A stretch of 64,000 nt of DNA from Whalleya microplaca. Its lineage: Eukaryota; Ascomycota; Sordariomycetes; Xylariales; Xylariaceae. A program made the translations under genes and the position numbers. Positions 39,301-48,865 of this stretch are shown piece by piece. The stretch lies in contig MU385734.1 of assembly GCA_022497155.1 (NCBI GenBank), positions 372,001 through 436,000 on the forward strand. The letters run 5' to 3'. A model generated the notes under the pieces. That model did no database searches. It was not told the origin of the DNA and saw only the letters and a program-made list of their open reading frames with translations. The stretch's first letter is position 1; every line of letters begins with the position of its first letter.

Positions 39301-39843
39301 TTTCCCAGGTCGTGGGACTTGGGCCTGGCCGCCGATGACTGGCACGCTACCAAGGTTCAAGCTCTTTTCGTCACGTGCTATCAAGATCTCATAGCCTACG
39401 GCGGCGCTGGACGAGAAAATGACCTGGCTCGAAACCTCGACAATCCAGCTGGCACTCTCTAGGGGTGCTACGCCTCCGGCATCGCCTCCAAAGTCGCGCT
39501 TGGCGGCGCCAGTGCCGGCGCTCTGGCGGATATCGTCGGGCACAATCAGCTGGCATGACCAGGTACCGCCAGCCTTAAGCATAGGCTCAAACTCGGGAAC
39601 ACCATAGCGGCGAGGGTTCTCGAACTTGGTATTGGGGTCGAAATGGGCGGGATAGGCGGAGACGTTGAGGGTATAGGGGCCGTGGACGAATGCGGCTCGC
39701 AGGGCTATGGGGGAGGTGTTGCGGATGCGTAGGTGGAGGACGTCGGGCGAGGGCAGAATTCGGTCGTGTGACGGCGTGTAGGTGACAGTGTAGCGGACGA
39801 CTTCGCCGATCTTGACACTGCCGACCTGGTGTAGTAGGAGCAT
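36373..39843 (-). CDS. ROG1-family putative lipase/serine esterase (DUF676)
   Basis: An alpha/beta-hydrolase of the family of yeast Rog1 (monoacylglycerol lipase). It is one uninterrupted exon of 1156 residues, longer than yeast Rog1. The N-terminal beta-rich region (GSVKIGEVVRYTVTYTPS, then HLRIRNTSPIALRAAF) is typical of fungal members. The hydrolase part has THGLHSNLGSD (His273 in the oxyanion region) and the nucleophile elbow GHSLGG at 440-445 with Ser442, then FIALASPLLGLSNENP and NDGIVPLRTS. The acid and His of the triad cannot be placed surely. Disordered Ser/Asp/Glu-rich inserts interrupt the fold (an acidic GDDAEDEDEDEE run before residue 350, and a long stretch after 650). A conserved late block, LSWRKVLVKLEPDAHNN then IVRRMFANAFGWPVV, supports the family call. 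The C-terminal 200 residues are low complexity and probably cytosolic. Confidence 0.9.
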   Translation of the reverse strand: MLLLHQVGSVKIGEVVRYTVTYTPSHDRILPSPDVLHLRIRNTSPIALRAAFVHGPYTLNVSAYPAHFDPNTKFENPRRYGVPEFEPMLKAGGTWSCQLIVPDDIRQSAGTGAAKRDFGGDAGGVAPLESASWIVEVSSQVIFSSSAAVGYEILIARDEKSLNLGSVPVIGGQAQVPRPGKVGDFQQSRGAVDGHHPAQPKGVFSKAIGLKVEDTASLWNTPRLPGWDEWNYKKHKQSSIDKTVSNATEPAKPEEDSVKKGDPKKVHLVVITHGLHSNLGSDMLYLKESIDATVKRAKVDAKARKAREKAERKSKQADNHSETSEQRQEASAQGGDDAEDEDEDEEVIVRGFSGNATRTERGIKFLGKRLARFVLSMTYPDQPFLPSMKKAAQGINEALKEDAGHNDPSGKPAHKHSTIHKHHFHGEDRKFRITSISFIGHSLGGLVQTYAIAYIQKHSPQFFDLIHPINFIALASPLLGLSNENPLYVKFALDFGLVGRTGQDLGLTWRAPTIARSSWSAIVGTLGESAHKKVMGEPQPESKPLLRILPTGPAHTALKKFRNRTLYSNVVNDGIVPLRTSCLLFLDWQGLDRVEKARREAGLVETVMGFGWAELTGANVSSKRGPWSPAAEEPPSISRTDVDAENTHGDSHEVPQPSSNATVEDDRRSLNLATPGSETGTTQNSQTNNAYPLSGFFNFFKSNESSKTSNPKSPPHSPRENKIYQRSQTLKVDTGTDSASSSRSRVSSGNELSEDQAHAVSAPPRTTFLESAGDVLNPTMPTVEFLIDPSKRPRTIFHDRVYHPSDIPPPPLKKRSGTFKKANGRSFSSSPKRSDSSKMSPSSSTINSGVVHEDSSLSTRDYDDHMHTDPDRDHDQVVDGSSMKVEEKIARAYHRDLSWRKVLVKLEPDAHNNVIVRRMFANAFGWPVVKHLVDAHFSDSAAARTRDEDETNADRAKMTNESPYETGAETSTQDDAQPRGNDNGGSDGDADSKECPSIPDKHPARSRSSHLFNTHQRTVSEALEATDAVSDLPSSQGKRLAHYSSRDSPPRTSFDRVDSVYGTDRDYTDSGDDSDLDMDYVFFTQHLKSEDLPESKGKDVARPSSPSWNWTEKIVGKGAAAKKGKKSPRSPMSPTFGGHDAGEEGPKSPQQGPNAS

Positions 39844-42800
39844 AGTGCGGGCGGTTCATTCGTCACGATCGTTGCCGACGAATTACCAGGGGTTTCTGTT
39901 CTTCAGTGGAACATAGTGGATGAAGGAAGAATGCCGCGTTCGAATCACGAGAGCGGATAACAAATGATTTGCCACAGGTAAAGAGAGAATATAGTAGTAT
40001 TAGTGACTATAGGTAGGTGTTTAGCTTTGCGGGAAAAGGAAACGAGGCAGGATGACGTCGGATCTAGTACGAAATCTGAGTTACCGCAAGTGTTGCAAGA
40101 CAGATACGCGGAAACGCGGTATGTACATAGGCAGATAGCTGGGCAGATAGCTGGGCTGATAGGTAACCTCAGGTAGATTGATGATGCGCTCAGCGGCTTG
40201 AACAAAGATGCGGGACCCACTATAGCTAGCACAATGCCACCCGCCATCCAATTGCATGGCATGCTGCCAGCCCTGCTCACCTGCGGTATGATGCGGTAGG
40301 TACCGGTGCAGCCAGTGTCAATAAGTTAGCTGCAACATAACGTCCCTCTAACATCCCTCCATGACACCACGCTTATCTATTTATGGTTAGCTGCCGGCAT
40401 GTCACCCCACACAAATCCCAGTCGTCCACGTTCACCGGGATTCTTCTTGTCTTAACTCTGCAACTATTAGGTATACATGTAATAAGTATGCTGATAGATA
40501 TTGATATCTTCCTTTCCGTGTATACTCGTTTAAAGTCGAGTTTAGCTATTATTCAATTGGTGAGCCATCTGGCTCAGTTTACATACAAGTAATCTGTATC
40601 TGCCTACCAGTTCACCATTGAGCTTGAACCTAGAGGGGACTGTTGGCTTTATTCTTTTACGTCACACCTTATAAAGAAGTTATTATACCTGATAGAAGAG
40701 CAGTTCCATACAAGTCAGTTCCTCTATCATCTATGATCCAGTGGGTTGGGTCCTGTAGCTATCGTTATCTTCAAGCTCTATATGGTAAAAGGAAAATCCA
40801 TGCCGGGACAGTAATAGACAGGGGCATACGAAGCGCCTGCTCCAATGCCAAGTGCTATCCCATCCTAATCCATACTTGCTCTTTACATAGTAGTGATTAT
40901 TACAGTAGTTGTATAGAGGTTTGTCACATACTAGAGCAACCTTCCCGGCTTAAATAATACCATACCACTAGTCCACGTGATCACTCCTGCCCAAGTAATT
41001 ACCAGCTCTCTGTTGACTCGAGGCTCGAGGGTTAGGTATAGTACAAGTCACCCTGTAGCCTTGTGTACTTAGCATATAGCAAGGCCATCCGGCATTCTAG
41101 AATAGCTGGACCTCAAGTCAATCTAAGTCTCACGAGACCTGCATCACAACCCTCTCTTCGACCTTCCCCAGCTCTAACCGCATATCTGTATTGTTTTTTT
41201 ATGTTGAAGTCACTGTCCTAGTAGAACATCCGTGTTGGTTTCCGTCCTAAGACTGTAACTCTAGCTTGCATGCCCCCGCATCTGGCCTAGTTTAGAATGA
41301 TGGGAAAGTATAGTCATCATGCTCATGGCGTCCAAGTTGCTTGTCGGAGACTTCGAAACGTCCTTCTGTGAGTAACGAAGAGTTATATTCTCCACAATTG
41401 CTAGGGAGCGGCTTTCAAGATTATACTAAGAAGGTCTTCTTAAGCGGATTATAGATGAAAAGCTGTACGCAAATGTGTTCATAGACTAGGGTAGTGAGAC
41501 GAAGCTTCCAACCCGTCATTGAATCCTGCTCCTGACACACCAGCTGATATTTGTGCCCTCAATTTTGCAAGCAGTGACGGAGATGTCAAGTCCTCTATAA
41601 ACTACTATAAACTAGTCAAGCAGGCTGTGAGGATGTCCATCCTTTCGCATGTATGTTGGTTATAGTTTCTTCCCCTGCATAACTGTTACCTTTCTAGGGT
41701 CTTCAAGAAGCAGCCCCAGCGGACGGCTCAGAGCCCGTTGCAACTCTGATTGGTGGGTTCCCCAACGCACCAATGCAGCTCGAGGAACTCTCCATAGTCC
41801 CTACATGAGGCTACCGGGCTGTCTAAACAGCGGTCCAACCCTATTTCGTAACCTCTGGTCACTCCGTCTTACCCGACGGCTCCGTATGCTGCTTCTAAAC
41901 TCAACTTTGCTTTTTCGACTGTCAATCCCGCCTGCAAGGCACGTAGACGAAACAACTGCTGGGTTTTGACCTTGTAAGTTGTCGGGCTTGCCTGGTTCAC
42001 GCATAGTCACATCTGCTGTACGTACATACATACTGTATACTATTCTTGTTTACTATCCTTGATAGACTTAGGCAGACTGGCAGGCTACCGTCAACAACCC
42101 GAAACATATGTTACAGCCAAGATACTATACATATCTTATCTGTTTGATGCCTGGGTGGAGATGGCGGCCGTGTAAAACCCGACCAAGACAGGTGCCTAAA
42201 GCGCCTCGCGTTAAGACCCAAGTGACGATAGTCACTGAAAATTCCGTATGAAGAAGGTCGGCGGCTGCTAAGAGATGAACTGGCAGAAATGGCTAGTCGT
42301 TTTGAATGTTAGAATCATCCCGAAGGCTACGTGCTTTTGTGATGATGCTTAGTTGGCTAAACCCACCTACAGCCATCGACTCAATCCAATGAGGGAGAAT
42401 GAGGAGCATGCTACCGATGCATCATCGGAGAGCTGTATGTCTTATCCAAGGTTAATGTATAATTGCATCAGTTTCGAATACTATAGATCCACCACCGAAC
42501 CCGTTTCCTGTAATGTGCGATTCCTTCTAGCAATACAACTCATCGTATAAGAGTAAAAAGCTCCGGTGCCCGGGTCAAGAACACAGTATCTCACTGGCCT
42601 GATCTGGTATGCATATAAACCAATTGACCCGAGTGGCCGGTACTCCTTATAGCCCACTCAGTTGTGGCAAGTCTTGTCTTTGAGACTGAGTCGTAGAATT
42701 ATTAGAATAGGAATATCATGGAGATCCCCATGAGTTACCACCAATGAGCGATCCTGAATCTTCACGCTGCGTTGCACTCCGCGAAGCCGTCGGTAACTAA

Positions 42801-43970
42801 ATCGCAGAAGTGGGTTGAGCGCTTGCTATACGTGCTCGATCAGAAAGCTCTATGGCTACTAGTAAGCAAGACCGGCAAGACCAGCAAGACACGGGCTCTT
42901 TCCGCTCTCGCAGCCGCAATCCTTCAGACGATGTGCGGGATCAACCTCAAATATGTGAAGGCGGTCAGGTTGCCAGGTTGCCCGAGTCTTGTGAAACAGG
43001 ATGTAGGACAACAGCAGGCTTTAAGTGAAGTTACCTTACGTACATCTGTAGTATAACGTGGCTAAGCCGCCAATGGTGTCGCAGGTAGAGTCTTTTTCAG
43101 TGGCACCTACTAGCATCTATGTATGTACACGATCTACGGGGCAAACAGTGTATGTAAGAAGGAACCTTGGTTGAAAGGTCTTGCCGCTGTCTCCCTGCCT
43201 GCCTGTCTCCATCCTACTCTTTTTAGATCATTGGAACTATATAGTATGTAATTGTACATACATTAGGTGCCGCTCTGTAGATACAAGGATTGAATCACAT
43301 TCGTGGCTACCTACCTTAGGTAATGGAGGGTTTCTATGTGTTGGGGTTTTCTGTGTCACTTGACGGTAAGTTGCAGAGTTGGGTAGTCACTTGCGATGGA
43401 AAGAGAAGCTTGGGAGGCTCCTTCTGAGACCTGTGGCACAACACAGCTGTGTGAGAGGTCGCTCTTATCTGTTCTGTTGCAGTTGTTCTGTGGGACAAAC
43501 GGGCTGAACTTGCCATGTGAGAGGGGCCGTTGGTCCCTATGTGGCCCCTATGTGGCCCTCCATGCAGCCAATGAGCGCCGCCGGGAAGCAGGGGAAGCCA
43601 GTGGGAAGCCAAGGCCCGGTCGCGCTCGTGCCGCCAGAATGACCATTCTGACCACTGTGGCACACTGTCCAGCCAACAGAATCGAACTATCATCTATGTA
43701 TTCATCTTTTCAGGGGGGCTCCTGCCGCCGGCCACTGGCCACATAAACTGTACTTACTACATGCGTACTGTGTGAGTACGTACCCCTGGCCGGCCCTGGC
43801 TCCTAACCACTGGCCACCGGCCCCTGACCCCATCCCATCCTCCCACTTCTTTAACACATGCACCATACAGACACACAGTACACGACTCCGTATTGCTAGG
43901 TGAGGTCAGAGGTCACAGGTGAGGGAAGCAGAGCAACCAGTGGGCGGAGATCGTTGTTTGTTTTGATTTG

Positions 43971-44035
43971 TACGATACGATACGGTGCGGTACGATACGA
44001 TACGATACATACGATACATACGATACATACGATAC
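43971..44035. repeat. TACGA/TACGATACA tandem repeat
   Basis: A pentamer run (TACGA units) with a GTGCGG interruption passes into 9 bp CATACGATA units. It lies about 470 bp upstream of the RBR ligase start. Confidence 0.85.
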
Positions 44036-44234
44036 CTCACCCTATCCTACCTCTCCTTGTGTTCGTATCCCTCCAATTGCCATACTTGTGCTGCCATGCT
44101 GCCATAGTTAGGCTCTATCACCATCAGCCAGTTCTGCCAGTCCAGCACGCTAATCAGCAGATAGCTGCAACGTCTGACGTCTAATTGGGAGCCCTTTTCT
44201 GCCCGATTCTGCATTTTTCCCTCCCCCTCCAATG

Positions 44235-44264
44235 CAGAGTGTGCCAGAGTGTGCCAGAGTGTGC
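44235..44264. repeat. Three 10 bp direct repeats CAGAGTGTGC
   Basis: Three perfect head-to-tail copies lie about 240-270 bp before the RBR ligase ATG. They could be a promoter element or a simple repeat. Confidence 0.85.
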
Positions 44265-44503
44265 ACGCAACCCCCAGTCCAATCAGCTCCGGATCGAGTG
44301 CATGCAGCTAGCCATTAAGGAGTAACCAGCTGTTCTCCCTCCCCACGACACCGGCAGCTCTCCTCGACCAACCGCGAAAGCAGTGCGAGAGACCGTCGCC
44401 CGTCGACCGTCGACCGTCCTCCTCTGGCGAATCCATAGCTTCTGGGGCTGACGCAGACAAGGTGCCGCTGACAAGCTACCGCAGACAAGGTCGGTGCGGA
44501 CGA

Positions 44504-47180
44504 ATGGCCTATTCGCAGGATGTCGTAGGCAGGCATCGGTCCAGGCAGCGTTACTACCCACGCAGTCCCTCTCCCTCTCGCCACCCTCATTGGGACTCGC
44601 CGCCGGACCCCATCCCTTATTCGCTGCCTTACCGAACCCGAGCTTCTGAAATACAAAGGCCCGACGACGGGACGCCAAACCGTCCTTTCTATCGACGCAC
44701 ACGCTTATCCGCAGACCTAGATGCCCGCCATCCAATGCCTCCTCCCCAGCAATTGGTGAGCCGGTCGGCTACCGTCACACGACGGCCAGGGAAGGGGAAG
44801 GGTCGGGCCATATACGTCGAGGACGACGATGACGACGACGAACGGTCAAGGTCAAGGTCAAGGTCGAGAATCAGGCTGAAGCCGAAGCTGAAGCCGAGGG
44901 CGAGGTCTGTGAGCACCGACAGCACGAGCACCACCACCAGCGGCCACAGTGATACCTACGTGATTTCAACCCCACCGAGGTCGGCTCATTTACCTCGCTC
45001 CGCGACCGTCTCGAGACAAACCTCACGGCCCTCATCGAGAACTCCAAGCACCGATTCTGAAGAATCTTCGACGACTACCGAGGATGAGAGAACAGAACGT
45101 CGGGCTCGCCAAGGAAAGGTTGCGGCCTTACCACCGGCAGTTGAGCGGACGGTTCGTCGACGACCTCTCCAGAAGCCTAGCAAGAAACCCGTTGATGAAG
45201 ACGACGACGATACCGACGAGGATCCTGTGGAGGAGGTCATATCTCCGCCCCGCCGACGGCGTAGACACCACTCGGACTCGCCAAGCAGTTCCCGGAAGCC
45301 CCGGCGTCATCGACACCGTTATATCGAAGTGAAGCCTAGTGCCTCGACAAAGCGGTGCGTAGCCAAGTTGCTGGATTCGCGGGGTCATGATGTTGACAAT
45401 CCTACTAGGCCATACAAAAGATATTACGAGTCCGACGTGGTACACTCCGAGAGACCTCCAATTTCGCGCTCGCACACAACTTCCAGCTCCCATGTCACGT
45501 CGTCCCATAGTGTGAGCTCCTCGTCGAGGCGCTCTTCGGCGTTTTTGAATAAATTCATGGGCCCATCGTTCCACATATCCAGCCCCGAAAAGCCTGCGCC
45601 GAAGGTGTAAGTTTGCAAGCAGACCTGATGCGACTCCTTGTAGTAATGAAGCTGATTGATTGATTGCCGTGATCTAGAGAGTGTGTGGTTTGTTTCGGCC
45701 AACAATCTCCATCTCAGATGGCCAAGCTCAGATGTGGGCATCGGATGTGTAGGACGTGCTTGAAAACGGTCTTCAAGAATTCTATAAAAGACCCGTCACA
45801 AATGCCACCGAGGTGCTGTACCTCGGACCACATTCCAGTGAAACACGTCGACAGCCTGTTCGACGACAACTTTAAGAAGACGTGGAACCGCAAATTCCGA
45901 GAGTTTTCAACCCAAAATCGCATCTATTGCCCGGGTAAGAGGTGTGGCGAGTGGATCAAGCCCTCTCAGATTCATCGACATCCGAATGGCCGTAAGATTG
46001 GCAAGTGTAGTAGTTGTGACACCCGAGTCTGCTGTGACTGCAACAACATATGGCACAAATCTAGTCACTGTCCCACAGACGAGGAGACGAACCGGGTCTT
46101 ACAGCAAGCCAAAGAGAATGGTTGGCAACGTTGCTATGACTGTAAGAATATGATCGAGCTGAAGGAAGGCTGTAACCACATGACATGGTATGTCGTCTCT
46201 CTACATGCTCGAAAACTTTGGGACTCGCTGACCATCCTCCTAGTCGTTGCGGCGCCCAGTTTTGCATGGTCTGCGGCCTAGAATGGAAGACTTGTGAATG
46301 TCCTTGGTTTAGTTATGACACCGCCGAACAGGATGAACTTGATCATATGCAGACACCAGATCCCATGATGGACCGCGATCCTTTTACTGGCCCGTCCCCG
46401 CGAGGTTTTGGGCCGCGAGCTCGACCACGCAACTACGAGGACGAATCGCTCCGAAGACGTCTCCAAGAACAGAAAGACGAGGACTATGCTCGACGACTTC
46501 AGTACGAGGAAAATGATGATGAATACCCAGCCGGCATGGGAGATGTTATAGGCATTGGGAACTCCGCAGGCCATTTTATGAATGATGATTACAGACGTAG
46601 ACCACAGAATGTGTCTATACCACTAGCACCAGCGCCGATTTCGCCGCCATCGGCTGCACCATTCGACAGATCCAACGCAGGGGGCGATTACGTCTCTGGC
46701 GTGAACAGGGCACGCGGCCTCCGCGGTAATTCGATGGAGCGACGCCTTGCCGACCGGTTCTCCGAGCAGCGTCAGAGCCCGCATCTCCGACCCTTTACCC
46801 ATCCGATACCGCCTCCTCCAGCTCCTCCACGCGGAGCTTTTGGCCCTCCGCCGCCGCCGCCACCGCAACCACCCATGATGCCGATCTCGATGCACCGTAG
46901 ACACACAATGGATGACGATGTGTACGACGGCCCGCGAAGCCACTACCAGTCCGAACGAGGTCTTTCGAGACGGGCCACTACTTCTACCCGCGACTATGCC
47001 GGCGATGGTTCAGCATATTATGATCCTGGTAGGGGACGGCACCACGTGCGCGAGCCATCACCCAAGAGCTCTGTACTCGCCGGGCTTGCGGGCCCGGGAA
47101 GCGGGATGAACCGCGTGTATGAGTGGGTGAACCATGTTGTCGACACGGGCGATCCAAACCGCCCTGCCACGGTGGTATAA
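44504..47180 (+). CDS. RBR-type (RING-IBR-RING) E3 ubiquitin ligase
   Basis: An E3 that should pass ubiquitin from E2 to its own RING2 cysteine before the substrate. Exons 44504-45606, 45678-46187 and 46244-47180 stay in phase and give 849 residues. Residues 1-365 are disordered and rich in Ser/Arg (RSRSRSRSR), Pro and acidic runs. RING1 begins at C370-x2-C373 and continues C387-G-H389 and C392/C395. The IBR includes YCPGKRCGEWI and CSSCDTRVCCDC. RING2 has CYDCKNMIELKEGCNHMTC with catalytic Cys533 (parkin-like GC-x-H) and then CRCGAQFCMVCG. The C-terminal half is disordered, with a Pro-rich tract PPPPAPPRGAFGPPPPPPPQ that could bind SH3, WW or profilin. The start is the first in-frame ATG after the CT-rich leader; an in-frame GTG at 44462 is not used. 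Intron 2 interrupts the RING2 active-site motif. Substrate and biological role are unknown. Confidence 0.88.
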
Positions 47181-47848
47181 GTCGGCCGGTCGATATCACT
47201 CGAGTCTGAACTTACCTGGACGTGCACAACCCCCTCCCCCCACCACATTGGAATTTCATGTTATGATGTATATGATGCATGATCTTGAACACTTTATTGT
47301 TATTATTCTCTCCCATTTACGCAAGTTGTACACCAGTTATTGATACTTATACGTGGCATGGCTGGCAGTTTTTTTTATCTTAACGTCAGATATGGTATGG
47401 CAATCATCGGGTTCATCATGTATGTATGGATTTATGTTAAGACTTGGGAAGGCGTTGTAGGCACTTGTGACTTTTAATTCAATTGTAAAATCGTACGCGT
47501 CTGTGTTTGATCGTAAATTCGTGAGCTGTTCTAAAGTGCCTAGAAACTCGTGTCTAGGTGAGGTTACTCTACATACATAGCGCCCGCCCGTGGGCGTTGA
47601 TAACGTAGTCTCGAAATCGTGATACGCATTGAGGTTAAGTATTAAGTCCATCATACAAAGTAGTCCCATGAGTCGATGATCCTGGCAACTTGGTATATCT
47701 GATATTGAGCCTCCTAGCCTCCCTTTTTGACCCGTATTTGCGATTGTCCTACCACCCCCACCCCCCACCGTTTCCCCCCTTTCTCCTTAGCCTTGAGTCT
47801 TCAGCCCTCAGTCGGCCCACCGGTACCGCTTCTCTCTCCTCTCCTCTC
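47181..47848. other. Intergenic region between convergent genes
   Basis: Holds the 3' flanks of the RBR ligase and the membrane-protein gene. The minus-strand frame 47337-47768 (143 codons) has no motif and is treated as chance. A CT-rich run lies near 47831-47850. No RNA gene was seen. Confidence 0.6.
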
Positions 47849-48865
47849 CTAATACCGATACATGGGCTCTCCACTCGGATCCCTCGCGATCGCCTGCGGG
47901 AACGTCGTCAGGGGATACTCGGGCGGCGCGGGCGTCTGTCCCATCTGCTGCTGCGGCATCTGGTAACGCACGGGTATCGCCTGCGCCGGCCCCGACCCGT
48001 ACTGCGTCTGCGTCTCCGGCACAGGCCCCTTGAAATCAGGCACGACGGCGGCCTCGTACGCAGGCGGGCGCCCATTCGCCACGTGCCCCGCGCCCATCAC
48101 GGACGCGGCGTCGCTGCTGCTCAGCACGGACGGCGCGTACGTGAGCCCCGGCGTCGAGCGCCCCCGCGAGGATAAGTGGTCCTCCGTGCGCACGGAAGGC
48201 GTGTACGCTCCCCCGGATGGGGACGAGGAGGACGAGGGCTGCACGGAGGGACACGGCGTCCGGAAGTTGATCGTGCGGTTCTGGAACCCGCGCGGCAGGT
48301 GCGCGAACGCCGGGTACGGCACCGGCGGGTCCTGCCGCAGGTGCTGGTAGTCGTTTGCCTGGTGCTGGCTCTCGAGGTCGTCGTCGAGGTCCTTGGGGGG
48401 CGCCAGGGCGGCGGCGGCGGCGGCCTCGCGCGCCGCGCGCTTGCGCCGGGGCCGGATGCGTATGAAGTACCAGATCGAGAGGAGGAGGAGGAGGGCGAGG
48501 AGCCCGCCTATTATGCCGCCGGCGATCACGCCGCCGGGGCTGTGGTCGAAGTTGGAGGCTGCTTTGTCCTGGGCTTCTTGGGCTTTTTTCCGCGCGTCTT
48601 CTTGGTCGTCGTCATCGTCGTCGTCGGAGTCTCTGTCGTCTCTGTCGCGCTTGGGGTGCCGGCTCCTGGGTAAGGAGGGAGAGGAGTCTGGCCTGTTGAT
48701 GTTGGTGGCGGGGAGTCTTGCTGAGAGTCTTGCTGGAAGTGATTGTGGGTTGGAAAGGTCTCTTGAGTTTGCCGTCGTCGACTCTGTTCCCGCTGACCAT
48801 CCTAGCCAGGAGGCATCTACTGCAGCGCCCGTGGCGAGCGCCAGTAGTAAAGAGGAAGAACGCAT
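47849..48865 (-). CDS. Single-pass type I membrane protein, function unknown
   Basis: A single exon of 338 residues. A signal peptide (MRSSSLLLALATGAAVDA) is followed by a short extracellular part, then a very acidic stretch with an Asp run at about 74-90, then one transmembrane helix at about 112-135 (GVIAGGIIGGLLALLLLLSI) ended by the stop-transfer IRPRRKR. The cytosolic tail of about 200 residues is Pro/Ser/Ala-rich, with PPAYEA and PPEYPL motifs of the kind bound by WW-domain ubiquitin ligases. The layout resembles fungal wall-stress sensors (WSC/Mid2), but the extracellular domain lacks WSC cysteines and is too short for a mucin rod, so no function is assigned. GC-rich codons and clear topology support a real gene. 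It is convergent with the RBR ligase. Confidence 0.7.
   Translation of the reverse strand: MRSSSLLLALATGAAVDASWLGWSAGTESTTANSRDLSNPQSLPARLSARLPATNINRPDSSPSLPRSRHPKRDRDDRDSDDDDDDDQEDARKKAQEAQDKAASNFDHSPGGVIAGGIIGGLLALLLLLSIWYFIRIRPRRKRAAREAAAAAALAPPKDLDDDLESQHQANDYQHLRQDPPVPYPAFAHLPRGFQNRTINFRTPCPSVQPSSSSSPSGGAYTPSVRTEDHLSSRGRSTPGLTYAPSVLSSSDAASVMGAGHVANGRPPAYEAAVVPDFKGPVPETQTQYGSGPAQAIPVRYQMPQQQMGQTPAPPEYPLTTFPQAIARDPSGEPMYRY

Larger units (their letters stand above)
39844..44503. other. Gene desert between lipase and RBR ligase genes
   Basis: The proximal bases are promoter for the lipase (left) and the RBR ligase (right). No gene is recognised in between. Open frames are short, overlapping and without motifs. 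Two tandem repeats near the right end are listed separately. Confidence 0.6.

Noticed and set aside
44462..44503. Earlier GTG start for the RBR ligase frame
   Set aside because: Nuclear fungal genes start at ATG; the first in-frame ATG is 44504 and the extra residues show no conservation.
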